Part shown: positions 1 through 6,921 of the stretch, piece after piece
Position numbering within the stretch: position 1 is the first letter of the stretch
Layout: the number at the start of each line of letters is the position of its first letter
Assembly: GCA_029071285.1 (NCBI GenBank)
Contig: JAIEAS010000262.1
Span: 1 to 9,263 of the forward strand
From: Clostridia bacterium
GTDB lineage: Bacteria; Bacillota; Clostridia; Christensenellales; Borkfalkiaceae
DNA length: 9,263 nucleotides
Reading direction: 5' to 3'
The notes under the pieces: model-generated
What the model was told of the DNA's origin: nothing
Databases searched by the model: none
Seen by the model: only the letters and a program-made list of their open reading frames with translations
Program-made: the position numbers and the translations under genes

Positions 1-12
1 TCGAATATACTA

Positions 13-46
13 TTGAAAATTATAAAATATTATTATATAATATAAT
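13..46 (+). promoter_or_regulatory. Sigma-A-type promoter for the Nudix-lemA-DUF2207 unit
   Basis: TTGAAA at 13-18 and TATAAT at 36-41 are separated by exactly 17 bases, which is near-consensus for the housekeeping sigma factor. A second overlapping TATAAT lies at 41-46. Transcription would start near 48-53, leaving a leader of about 60 bases before the first gene. The surrounding DNA is very A+T rich, as expected upstream of a strong promoter. This is sequence-pattern evidence only. Confidence 0.75.
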
Positions 47-79
47 GTGAAATGAATAAGGATTTTATGTTAATTTTCC

Positions 80-93
80 GCCCGTGCGCGGGC
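80..93 (+). promoter_or_regulatory. Small GC hairpin in the 5' leader
   Basis: GCCCG (80-84) and CGGGC (89-93) form a perfect 5-bp stem around a TGCG loop. It ends four bases before the ribosome binding site AAGGAGGG (98-105). It could stabilise the 5' end of the mRNA or affect ribosome access. It has no T-tract, so it is not a terminator. It is short enough to be incidental. Confidence 0.35.
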
Positions 94-109
94 TGATAAG
101 GAGGGAAAA

Positions 110-601
110 ATGTTCTGTACGGAATGCGGCAACGAACTTACGCTTATGTTCAAAACCGAAGAAGGCTTGGTTCCATACTGCAAAAACTGCGAAGAATTCC
201 GCTTCCCGAGGTTTGCAAGCGCGGTGAGTATGGCTGTTTTTAACCGCGCAAAGGATAAAGTACTGCTCGCAAAACACAAAAATCAGGACGAATTCGTTCT
301 TTTTGCGGGATATATAAAAAAGGGCGAAACCGCGGAAAAAGCGGTTACGCGCGAGTTCAAGGAAGAAACGAAGCTTGACGTCGTAAAATTCAAGTACCTC
401 TCTTCCCGCTATCACGAACCCAAAAACGTTTTAATGCTGGGCTTTGTGATTATAGCGGAAAACGGCGAAATCGTTCTTGACGAAAACGAGCTTGAAGAAG
501 CAAAATGGTTCACTTTGGACGAAGCTTTGAAGAACGTGAAAAAGCAATCGATTGCGGAAACCTTTTTAAAGAGCGCAATCGTTGAAATAAAAAAATTATA
601 G
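110..601 (+). CDS. Nudix hydrolase with N-terminal zinc ribbon (NudC-like, short form)
   Basis: This 163-residue cytosolic protein is predicted to cleave nucleoside diphosphate-X compounds with a divalent metal. Residues 3-27 hold two CxxC pairs (C3, C6, C24, C27), a zinc ribbon like that of NAD(+) diphosphatases. The Nudix box runs from G67 through E73 to R81-E82 and E85-E86, so the metal-binding REXXEE core is intact. The glycine normally near the end of the box is K88. Beyond the box, 98-109 aligns with the NudC substrate motif SQPWPFPxS but is strongly altered (SSRYHEPKNVLM), so NADH should not be assumed as substrate. NudC proteins also usually carry an extra N-terminal domain, absent here. 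The start is fixed by AAGGAGGG at 98-105. It is first in a unit with lemA, whose ribosome site overlaps this stop codon. The Nudix family is certain; the substrate is unknown. Confidence 0.9.
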   Translation: MFCTECGNELTLMFKTEEGLVPYCKNCEEFRFPRFASAVSMAVFNRAKDKVLLAKHKNQDEFVLFAGYIKKGETAEKAVTREFKEETKLDVVKFKYLSSRYHEPKNVLMLGFVIIAENGEIVLDENELEEAKWFTLDEALKNVKKQSIAETFLKSAIVEIKKL

Positions 602-612
602 AGGAGAAAAAA

Positions 613-1197
613 ATGAATTTACTTTTATCCAAAGCCGCGACAGGCGGAATTATCGGCGGAGTCGTCGGCGCGGTCGTTCTTATTATCATAATCTGGGCGA
701 TTGCTACGCACAACAAATTTATCAGAAAAAAAGCTCAGGTTGAGGACGCTTTTGCGAATATCGACGTTTACCTCAAAAAGCGTTTCGACCTCATCCCCAA
801 CCTCGTTGAAACGGTCAAGGGCTACGCAAAGCACGAGAGCGAAACCTTTACGAGAGTTACCGAAGCGCGCGCTTCTGCTATGAGGGCGACCACCGTTGCG
901 GAAAAAGTTGTGGCAAACAACGAATTGAGCCGCGCGATAGTGCGCTTCAACAAGGTTACCGAAAACTATCCCGAACTGAAAGCGAACGCGAACTTTATGG
1001 ATTTGCAGGCTCAGCTGAGAACGGTTGAAAACGAACTTGTAAATTCAAGAAAGTACTACAACGCAACCGTTCGCGAGTACAACTCGGCTATCAGCACCAT
1101 ACCTAATTGTATCATAGCAAGAATGATGAAATTAGCACCTCTTCCTTACTTCGAGGCAACCGAAGAAGAAAGACAGAACGTTAAAGTACAGTTTTAA
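613..1197 (+). CDS. lemA: LemA family membrane-anchored protein
   Basis: This 194-residue protein has one hydrophobic N-terminal segment (about residues 10-30, Gly/Val/Ile rich) followed by a long, mostly helical soluble domain, the standard LemA architecture and close to the usual length. Family hallmarks are visible: the region around residues 50-75 containing DLIPNLVETVKGYAKHE, the helix containing NFMDLQAQLRTVENEL, the stretch RKYYNATVREYN, and a C-terminal segment of the form PxPYFEAxEEERxxVKVQF. The biochemical role of LemA proteins is not established; they are generally treated as envelope-associated. GAGGAG at 601-606 gives the start and overlaps the last base of the Nudix stop codon, so translation is probably coupled. 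The next gene, DUF2207, is a frequent neighbour of lemA, which suggests a shared envelope function. Family assignment is secure; function is not. Confidence 0.93.
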   Translation: MNLLLSKAATGGIIGGVVGAVVLIIIIWAIATHNKFIRKKAQVEDAFANIDVYLKKRFDLIPNLVETVKGYAKHESETFTRVTEARASAMRATTVAEKVVANNELSRAIVRFNKVTENYPELKANANFMDLQAQLRTVENELVNSRKYYNATVREYNSAISTIPNCIIARMMKLAPLPYFEATEEERQNVKVQF

Positions 1198-1210
1198 AAT
1201 TTCAATTTTA

Positions 1211-1266
1211 CGGGCGCGGGACAACCTGCGCTCAGGCGGTCTGTTATAGTTAATAACGGTCCGCCT
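1211..1266 (+). promoter_or_regulatory. Two tandem hairpins between lemA and the DUF2207 gene
   Basis: Hairpin 1 pairs 1214-1220 with 1225-1231 (7 bp including one G-T) around an ACAA loop. Hairpin 2 pairs 1234-1247 with 1253-1266, about 14 bp with a single T-T mismatch, and is followed by ATATTTT (1267-1273). The second could be a weak or partial terminator, or an RNA-processing or stability element setting the lemA to DUF2207 ratio. It ends eight bases before the GGAG ribosome site of the next gene. The folds are direct pairings in the sequence; the role is inferred. Confidence 0.5.
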
Positions 1267-1283
1267 ATATTTTCGGAGTAATT

Positions 1284-3191
1284 ATGAAAAAAGTCAAAGG
1301 ACTTCCGCTTTTATTTACGTCGGTACTTCTGGCAATTCTGGCGCTGTGCGTGTTCGGCTTGACAAGCTGTTCACCCTCCACCGAAATTCCTACTATAGAC
1401 CCCGCATATAACTTTATGTTGGACGGATACGACGTAACCTACGATATTTCCCCGGACGGCACGATGCAGGTCACCGAGGATTTGAACGTACACTACCTCG
1501 GCATCGAGTCGACGGGATTTATACGCGACATCCCCGTAAACGGCGGGGCGCAGGTCAAAAACGTCAGCGTCAAAAAAATGGAAAACGGCAAACCAAAGTA
1601 CGTCTGGTACGACGTGCGCGTTGACGACGTCAATTTCATCTCGGTTGATATCGGCGACCACACGAACAAGTACAATAAATCGGAAAGTTATCGTTTGACC
1701 TACACCTACGCTATTACCAACTCGGTCGTGAACAGCGGACTCATTCCTCTGAACCCCGTCGGCACGGGCTGGGGCTGCAGTATGCGCAACGTAAGCGTTA
1801 CGCTAATTCTGCCCAACGGCTACACCGGTGCAAAGTGCTACACGGGCAGACTCGGCAGCACTACTGCGCAGGAGTTTAAGCCGGGCGTTTACACAGATGG
1901 CAGAACGATGCTTACGACGTACGCTGAAATGCTTAAACCAGGGCAGGGAATTTCTTTCGATATAAGTTTTGAAAAGGGCAAAGTAAAGAGTTATTTCGAT
2001 TTCACCCCCTACGCCTTTATAATTGCCGCGGCGGTGCTGATTATTGCGGCGGTTCTGTACAGAATTTTCGTGGTCGGCAAAAACAGTCTGACGCCCGTCG
2101 TGAACTACACCGCGCCGAACGATATGGACCCGATGAAAATGGGCAAGCTTATCGATAACAAGGTAAACGGCGAGGACGTTACCGCAATGATATTTTACTG
2201 GGCGTCGAAGGGTTACGTAAAAATCAACCTCGACGACAAGAAAAATCCCGTAATTATCAAAGCCGTGAAAGCTCTGCCGCCTAATACGCCCGATTACGAG
2301 CAGACGCTGTTTGCGGGTATGTTCAAATACGGCGACGCAGTCCGTTCGAGCACGCTTGAAGGCACCTTCTACACGACGGTGCGCGCGGCAACAGCGCAGC
2401 TCAACGCGCAGACCAAGGGACTTTACGATAAAAAGAGTATCGTATTTGCGGCGGTGCTGGGAATACTCTCCGCGCTGCTTCTCGGAGTTGCGCCGATGGT
2501 TCTGGCGCTCGTTCAGGTATCATATTCGTTGACATACTTTGCGCCGATAGTTATTGCGCTTATTCCGTCGTTTATAGTTTTCACGATGTCGGCGTCGCTT
2601 CAGGCAAGCAAATTAAAACTTTCGAAAGGGAAATTAATACTGTACGTTCTTCTGATAGCCCTGTTAGGCGCAATCGGTTCGACGATTTACATCTTTACGG
2701 TATGTCACGGATTTATGACGCTTACGGCGAAAATAATTCTGTGTATCGCCTGCTTCGGGTCGGTCGGCTGTTCCGCGCTTGCGTTCAACCGCACGAAGGA
2801 GTACACAAATCAGCTGAACGACATTATCGGTTTCAAGAACTTTATCCGCCTTGCAGAGAAAAATCAGCTTGAAACTATGATTGAGGAAGACCCGCAGTTT
2901 TACTATCATATACTCCCCTACGCTCAGGTTCTGGGTGTGAGCAGTATCTGGGAAGACAAGTTTGCTTCAATCACCATAGAGCCTCCGCAGTGGATTGCGG
3001 GCAATATGGCAAATAATATCATATCCTTCCACATACTCAACAACGTAATCCGCAGCTCGATGGGAAATATGTCAAGAAATATGGTTTCGCGCCCCGCAAG
3101 CTCGGGAGGCAACGGCGGCGGAAGCTTCGGCGGTGGTCACGGCGGTTTTTCGGGCGGTGGCTTCGGCGGTGGCGGCGGCCGCGGCAGGTAA
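1284..3191 (+). CDS. DUF2207 domain membrane protein with glycine-rich C-terminus
   Basis: This 635-residue protein starts with a signal peptide ending in a lipobox-like LTSC (C29), so it may be lipid-anchored. Residues about 45-235 form the extracytoplasmic DUF2207 domain (YDVTYDISPDGTMQVTEDL region). A membrane segment follows at about 243-264. Next is a cytosolic part with the family's DPMKMGKLIDNKV and FYWASKGYVKI stretches. Hydrophobic segments lie at about 386-410, 415-436, 450-472 and 480-500. The segment GFKNFIRLAEKNQLE...EEDPQFYYHILPYAQVLGV at 516-551 is characteristic of the family. The last 29 residues (607-635) are almost all Gly with Ser, Phe, His and Arg, a common ending for DUF2207 proteins. 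The start follows GGAG at 1275-1278. It lies 86 bases after lemA and is probably in the same transcript. The molecular function is unknown; an envelope role alongside LemA is an inference. Confidence 0.88.
   Translation: MKKVKGLPLLFTSVLLAILALCVFGLTSCSPSTEIPTIDPAYNFMLDGYDVTYDISPDGTMQVTEDLNVHYLGIESTGFIRDIPVNGGAQVKNVSVKKMENGKPKYVWYDVRVDDVNFISVDIGDHTNKYNKSESYRLTYTYAITNSVVNSGLIPLNPVGTGWGCSMRNVSVTLILPNGYTGAKCYTGRLGSTTAQEFKPGVYTDGRTMLTTYAEMLKPGQGISFDISFEKGKVKSYFDFTPYAFIIAAAVLIIAAVLYRIFVVGKNSLTPVVNYTAPNDMDPMKMGKLIDNKVNGEDVTAMIFYWASKGYVKINLDDKKNPVIIKAVKALPPNTPDYEQTLFAGMFKYGDAVRSSTLEGTFYTTVRAATAQLNAQTKGLYDKKSIVFAAVLGILSALLLGVAPMVLALVQVSYSLTYFAPIVIALIPSFIVFTMSASLQASKLKLSKGKLILYVLLIALLGAIGSTIYIFTVCHGFMTLTAKIILCIACFGSVGCSALAFNRTKEYTNQLNDIIGFKNFIRLAEKNQLETMIEEDPQFYYHILPYAQVLGVSSIWEDKFASITIEPPQWIAGNMANNIISFHILNNVIRSSMGNMSRNMVSRPASSGGNGGGSFGGGHGGFSGGGFGGGGGRGR
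3105..3188 (+). repeat. GGCGGTGG-type low-complexity repeat encoding the Gly-rich tail
   Basis: Imperfect repeats of GGCGGTGGC/GGCGGC encode the glycine-rich tail of the DUF2207 protein. The plus strand here is extremely G-rich compared with the flanking DNA and holds many GG runs. Such DNA can slip in replication or assemble poorly, so exact tail length may vary between strains or assemblies. Confidence 0.7.
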
Positions 3192-3225
3192 ACGTTCCGC
3201 ATCTACCGTAAATCAAACTAAATTT

Positions 3226-3257
3226 AAAAGCGGTGTGCAAACTGCACACCGCTTTTT
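3226..3257. terminator. Bidirectional intrinsic terminator between DUF2207 and rplI
   Basis: A perfect 14-bp inverted repeat (3226-3239 with 3243-3256, loop AAC) has an AGCGGTGTGCA core. It is flanked by AAAA on the left and TTTTT on the right (3253-3257). On the plus strand it lies 34 bases after the DUF2207 stop. On the minus strand it lies 42 bases after the rplI stop, so it can end both converging transcripts. Confidence 0.88.
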
Positions 3258-3298
3258 ATATAAGCAAATAAATAAGATACGCCGCAAAGCCTAAGGCT

Positions 3299-3742
3299 TT
3301 ATTCAGCTTCAACCGATACTTTTATTTTAGCCGAAATGCCTTCCATAAACTTTAAATCAACGTCAAATACGCCGACCGTCTTAATGGGCTGGGCAAGCAC
3401 TACCTTCTTTTTATCAACCGCGTAGCCCGCTTTCTGCAAAGCGTCCGCGACGTCTGCGCCCGTTACCGAGCCGAACACCTTTCCGCCCTGTCCCGCCTTT
3501 ATCTTTATGCCGAAGGTTTTGCCGTTGATTTCCTTTGCGAGTATCTGAGTGGCTTTTATCTCCTCAGCCTTGTGGAAATCCGCGGCGGATTTTTTCTGGT
3601 TGATGTCGTTCAATTTAGTTGCCGTGGCAACTTCCGCCAAGCCTTTTTTTATGAGAAAGTTTCTTGCGTAGCCCTCGTTTACGTCGATAACTTCGCCCTT
3701 TTTGCCCTGCCCTTTAACGTCCTGCAATAAAATAATTTTCAT
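3299..3742 (-). CDS. rplI: 50S ribosomal protein L9 (bL9)
   Basis: This 147-residue protein binds 23S rRNA at the base of the L1 stalk in the large ribosomal subunit. The N-terminal domain shows the classic bL9 signature: [20 protein letters not shown], then [17 protein letters not shown] lysine-rich connecting helix follows at about residues 41-75. The C-terminal rRNA-binding domain contains [16 protein letters not shown] (about 87-102) and ends in a typical beta-strand pattern. Length matches the family (about 147-150). The start is supported by AAAAGGAG on the minus strand at 3755-3748. It is not next to rpsF, ssb, rpsR, dnaB or gdpP, its usual partners. It stands alone between its own promoter and a terminator, with the DUF1540 gene diverging upstream. 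Identification is secure. Confidence 0.97.
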   Translation of the reverse strand: MKIILLQDVKGQGKKGEVIDVNEGYARNFLIKKGLAEVATATKLNDINQKKSAADFHKAEEIKATQILAKEINGKTFGIKIKAGQGGKVFGSVTGADVADALQKAGYAVDKKKVVLAQPIKTVGVFDVDLKFMEGISAKIKVSVEAE

Positions 3743-3760
3743 ATGCGCTCCTTTTAAAAT

Positions 3761-3789
3761 ATTTTACTTAAAATAACGGGGTTTGTCAA
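3761..3789 (-). promoter_or_regulatory. Promoter for rplI
   Basis: On the minus strand a perfect -35 TTGACA (3789-3784) is followed after 17 bases by TAAAAT (3766-3761). Transcription should start near 3755-3753, essentially at the AAAAGGAG ribosome site, giving a leader of only about 12 bases. No competing better promoter is seen in this 103-base divergent spacer. Confidence 0.75.
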
Positions 3790-3845
3790 GACTCTGCGAA
3801 TAATTTGAACGACCTTGGCGCAAACTGATTAAAGGAGGATATTTT

Positions 3846-3992
3846 ATGAAGAGCGTAAATCACGATATCGCCTGCAACGTAAAGGGTTGCAAATTCAACT
3901 CGAAGGGCTGCAACTGCACCCTTGATAAAATCACCGTAGGCTGTGCTTGCGGCGACACTTGCACCTGCTGCGAAAGCTATTCGGAAAAATAA
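3846..3992 (+). CDS. DUF1540 small cysteine-rich protein
   Basis: This short gene encodes 48 residues, nine of them cysteine: C10, C15, C22, C24, C33, C35, C39, C41 and C42. The order HDIACNVKGCKFNSKGCNC, then a DKITVGC stretch, then a closing CCESY follows the DUF1540 pattern (C-x4-C-x6-C ... I-x-V ... C-x-x-F/Y). These proteins are common in Clostridia and Bacilli. Their role is unknown; cysteine spacing suggests metal binding, which is inference. It has no signal peptide. The strong AAAGGAGG at 3831-3838, seven bases before ATG, supports the start. A terminator follows 18 bases after the stop, so it is a stand-alone transcript. I could not find a convincing sigma-A promoter for it in the 103-base spacer, so a sporulation or alternative sigma factor is possible. 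Confidence 0.85.
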   Translation: MKSVNHDIACNVKGCKFNSKGCNCTLDKITVGCACGDTCTCCESYSEK

Positions 3993-4007
3993 TCGAATAT
4001 AAAAAAT

Positions 4008-4039
4008 AAACGCGGAAAACTTCGGTTTTCCGCGTTTTT
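4008..4039. terminator. Bidirectional intrinsic terminator between the DUF1540 gene and the CvpA-like gene
   Basis: CGCGGAAAAC (4011-4020), a TTCG tetraloop and GTTTTCCGCG (4025-4034) form a perfect 10-bp stem, extended by three A-T pairs. TTTTT (4035-4039) follows on the plus strand, and a T-rich run (complement of 4010-4001) follows on the minus strand. It closes the DUF1540 transcript and the minus-strand four-gene operon, whose last stop codon is only about six bases away. Confidence 0.9.
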
Positions 4040-4044
4040 ATTAT

Positions 4045-5241
4045 TTACTGTAAGTACTGCGCAAGGTTCAGCTTTAACCCGAACTGTGCCAGCAGGTTGT
4101 AATCGTAGAAGTAGGTCGCAAGTCCGCTCTTCACGAAGTATGCGTTGAATACTTCCATAAATTCCAGCTCCTGTAAAGAATTTACCACTACGCCTACGAT
4201 AAGCAGTACGACTAAAACTGTTAGCGTGAGCGCAATCGCGCCCAGCACGCCGTCCACCGTTTTGAAAATTTTGCCGCCGCGCGCAATGTCGATAAACTCG
4301 GGTACGAATTTGGCGATTAATATGACGGGAACAAGCATCAGCACGAACAGTCCCAAAGCTATTATCGCCTTTGAAATTACCACGGGGTTGATTTTCATCT
4401 GCTCCAAAAGTCCCGTGATTGACGAAAGCTTGCCCGAAAGATGCTCGTTCAAAGCTTCCGCCGCGGTTACGAAGGATTTCACGCCGAACGCGAAGTGTAT
4501 CGCAAGCGCGCCCGCGCCGATTACAAGACCGATAACTACTACCGACCATACCGACGAGGATACGCCGCTGGAATACCCCGCCTTTATGCACGCCATAAGT
4601 ATGCCGATTATAAGGAAGTCGAAAAGATATTTTTTGAAGAACAGCCAACTGCCGTTTGCGTAAGTTTTGCCGAGCAGCGCATACATGCTTCCGCCCTCTT
4701 GCGCAAGCTCGGTAAAGTCGATAACAACCAGAAGCGCCGCCGAGAGAATACCCGCGATTACGATGCCCTTTATCGCCAGCACGACGCCGCCGAAAACTCT
4801 GTTCAGAATGCTGAACACACCGCCAGACTGCCTCGGTTTGTGCTTGGTGAGCTTTTTATACTCCTTCATATCGTTTGCGGCGAGCGCACCTAAAATTTTG
4901 ACGGTGTTCTGCTCGTTTTCAAAATACTTTGAATAATAAGATTTCTGCTTGCGCTTTTCGATTGCCCTGTCGAGCAGTTTTCTGAAAAGCCAGAAAAGGA
5001 ACATAAACAGTCCGATAAAAATTATCGCGACCACAATCGAAACGAAGCCTGCCGGAATTGCGGCGGACCCTTTCAGTTTGCTTGTGATAAGTCTGTCAAT
5101 GGGTATGGCTAAAAGTCCCGTGAGGATAAACTCCACTCCCCAGGACCTTACACGCGTAAATCCTTTAAACGCGCCTATGCCTCCGCCTACCAGCATGAAG
5201 GACAATATTAAGCAAATTATTGCTATACCTAAAATGTTCAT
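4045..5241 (-). CDS. Polytopic membrane protein with two CvpA-like halves
   Basis: This 398-residue integral membrane protein has about eight hydrophobic segments: roughly 3-23, 31-47, 60-87, 145-173, 203-221, 227-253, 289-314 and 323-354. Residues 145-173, starting FSILNRVFGGVVLAIKGIVI, resemble the last-helix region of CvpA (colicin V production) family proteins. Residues 325-355, with VDGVLGAIALTLTVLVVLLI, look like a second, weaker copy. Each half ends in a short amphipathic stretch (around 185-205 and 373-390) like the CvpA tail. A charged loop (92-140, Lys/Arg/Glu rich) lies after the third segment. Single CvpA proteins are about 160-200 residues, so a tandem duplication fits the length. 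The start is supported by AAGGTGA at 5252-5246. It is 21 bases after glnS and last in the operon. Function is unknown. The CvpA link rests on visual similarity and needs a profile search. Confidence 0.6.
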   Translation of the reverse strand: MNILGIAIICLILSFMLVGGGIGAFKGFTRVRSWGVEFILTGLLAIPIDRLITSKLKGSAAIPAGFVSIVVAIIFIGLFMFLFWLFRKLLDRAIEKRKQKSYYSKYFENEQNTVKILGALAANDMKEYKKLTKHKPRQSGGVFSILNRVFGGVVLAIKGIVIAGILSAALLVVIDFTELAQEGGSMYALLGKTYANGSWLFFKKYLFDFLIIGILMACIKAGYSSGVSSSVWSVVVIGLVIGAGALAIHFAFGVKSFVTAAEALNEHLSGKLSSITGLLEQMKINPVVISKAIIALGLFVLMLVPVILIAKFVPEFIDIARGGKIFKTVDGVLGAIALTLTVLVVLLIVGVVVNSLQELEFMEVFNAYFVKSGLATYFYDYNLLAQFGLKLNLAQYLQ

Positions 5242-5262
5242 TTTGTCACCTTGTGGGACGGT

Positions 5263-6909
5263 TTACTTATTGAAACTGTCCTTTAACGAAACGATTTCGG
5301 AAAGAACGGTTCCGTTCTCCGTAATCTTTTTGAAATAACCTGCGCGTATCAGCTGGAAAGCTTTTCCGTCCTCGCTGTCAGCAAGATACTTTTCCGCTTT
5401 GCCGTAAGTGATTTTTTCACTGTCGGCGTTCAGCCTTTCGGCGTAGTCCTGGTCGGGGTACTGCTCGTCCTTTAAAAGGGGCTGATACTGCCTGAACTGC
5501 ACGTTTTCGCCGTACTTTGCATCCACCCACTGAATTACGCCCTTAGCTTTAATGTCTGTCGGCGTATCCGAGCCGCTGCGCGTTTCGGGGAAGTAGGTAC
5601 AGAGTATTTCCTCAACCTCACCGTTCTTGTCGAGTTTTACGTCGTCGCAGCGCACGATATACGCGCTTTTAAGGCGGACGTTGCCGCCCTTTTGCAACCT
5701 CTTGTATTTGGGGGGCGGGTTAAGCGAAAAGTCGTCCCTATCGATATATACGCTGCCCGTAAACTTTATTTTGCGGGTACCGCTTCCCTCCTGCATAGGG
5801 TTGATATCGAAGTCAAGCTCTTCCTCGCCGCTGTAGTTGGTTATCGTAAGTTTAACGGGGTTTAAAACAGCCATTGCGCGTTCGGCGGTTTCGTTCAGTT
5901 CGTCGCGGATACAGCTGTCGAGCTGAGCCTGATTCACCACCGAATAAGCCTTTGCAACGCCGACGTCGGCGCAGAATTTTTTAAGCGCCTTGGGCGGAAC
6001 GCCGCGGGTTTTAAGTCCCATTACGGTGGGCATTCTCGGGTCGTCCCAGCCGCGGACGAAGCCTTCGTCAACAAGCTTTTTGAGATACCGCTTCGACATA
6101 AGCATATTTGTTATGTTAAGCCTTGCAAACTCAATCTGTCTGGGCAGAGGCGCTTTAAAGCCCGCCTTTTCAACAAACCAGTTATACAGCGGTCTGTGGT
6201 TTTCGAATTCAAGCGAACAGAGCGAATGTGTAATTCCCTCTATCGCGTCGGACACGGGGTGCGCGAAGTCGTACATAGGATATATGCACCACTTGTCGCC
6301 CGTGCGGTAGTGCGGAACGTGCGCTATGCGGTAAACTACGGGGTCGCGCATATTTACGTTGGGCGAAGCCATATCGATTTTCGCGCGCAATGTTTTAGCG
6401 CCGTCGGGGTACTTGCCCGCCTTCATTTCGCGGAAAAGCTTTAAATTTTCTTCAACGCTTCTGTTCCTGTACGGAGAAGGCGTGCCCGCCTCGGTCAAGG
6501 TTCCGCGGGTTGCGGTTATTTCGTCCGCCGACAAATCACACACGTACGCGTTTCCGTCGAGAATGTATTTTTCGGCAATTTCGTAAAGTCTGTCGTAATA
6601 GTCGGAAGCGAACACAAGCTGGTCGTACTCGAAGCCCAGCCACTTGATTGCGTCCACTATGGAGTTTACGTACTCGTAATCTTCCTTGGCGGGGTTGGTG
6701 TCGTCCATACGCAAATTGAGCTTGCCGTGATACTTGTCCTTTACGCCGAAGTTTATGCACATAGCCTTTATGTGTCCTATATGCAGATACCCGTTTGGCT
6801 CGGGCGGAAAACGAACCTGAATTTCGTTGTTGCGGCTTGCAAATTTGCCCGCTTCGAGTTCCTCGTTAATAATCTGTTCTATGAAGTTGCTTGCCTCGGG
6901 AAGTTCCAT
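5263..6909 (-). CDS. glnS: Glutaminyl-tRNA synthetase
   Basis: This 548-residue cytosolic class I synthetase charges tRNA-Gln with glutamine using ATP. The HIGH signature sits at 43-46 in PPEPNGYLHIGH, and the KMSKS-equivalent is MSKR at 271-274, within FARLNITNMLMSKR. The EPNG context and the WDDPRMPTVMGLKTRG stretch (288-303) mark GlnRS rather than GluRS, which normally has PSPTG at the first site. The two C-terminal beta-barrel anticodon-binding domains are present, including DIKAKGVIQWV near 452-462 and the final QLIRAGYF segment near 519-526. Length matches the E. coli enzyme (about 554). The gene starts 12 bases after the Sel1 gene without a clear Shine-Dalgarno (ACGGTAAAAATT precedes ATG), suggesting translational coupling. 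Many Firmicutes make Gln-tRNA indirectly through GatCAB, so a dedicated GlnRS is notable. No T-box leader precedes it. Confidence 0.96.
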   Translation of the reverse strand: MELPEASNFIEQIINEELEAGKFASRNNEIQVRFPPEPNGYLHIGHIKAMCINFGVKDKYHGKLNLRMDDTNPAKEDYEYVNSIVDAIKWLGFEYDQLVFASDYYDRLYEIAEKYILDGNAYVCDLSADEITATRGTLTEAGTPSPYRNRSVEENLKLFREMKAGKYPDGAKTLRAKIDMASPNVNMRDPVVYRIAHVPHYRTGDKWCIYPMYDFAHPVSDAIEGITHSLCSLEFENHRPLYNWFVEKAGFKAPLPRQIEFARLNITNMLMSKRYLKKLVDEGFVRGWDDPRMPTVMGLKTRGVPPKALKKFCADVGVAKAYSVVNQAQLDSCIRDELNETAERAMAVLNPVKLTITNYSGEEELDFDINPMQEGSGTRKIKFTGSVYIDRDDFSLNPPPKYKRLQKGGNVRLKSAYIVRCDDVKLDKNGEVEEILCTYFPETRSGSDTPTDIKAKGVIQWVDAKYGENVQFRQYQPLLKDEQYPDQDYAERLNADSEKITYGKAEKYLADSEDGKAFQLIRAGYFKKITENGTVLSEIVSLKDSFNK

Positions 6910-6921
6910 AATTTTTACCGT

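Noticed and set aside
3286..3300. AAAGCC-TAA-GGCTTT hairpin at the rplI stop codon
   Set aside because: It has a 6-bp stem with no T-tract in the right place. The stronger 14-bp terminator lies just beyond it.
4145..4663. Plus-strand open frame of 172 codons opposite the CvpA-like gene
   Set aside because: The translation is Thr/Ser/Ile-rich with no domain, no ribosome site, and it is antisense to a membrane protein with clear hydrophobic periodicity.
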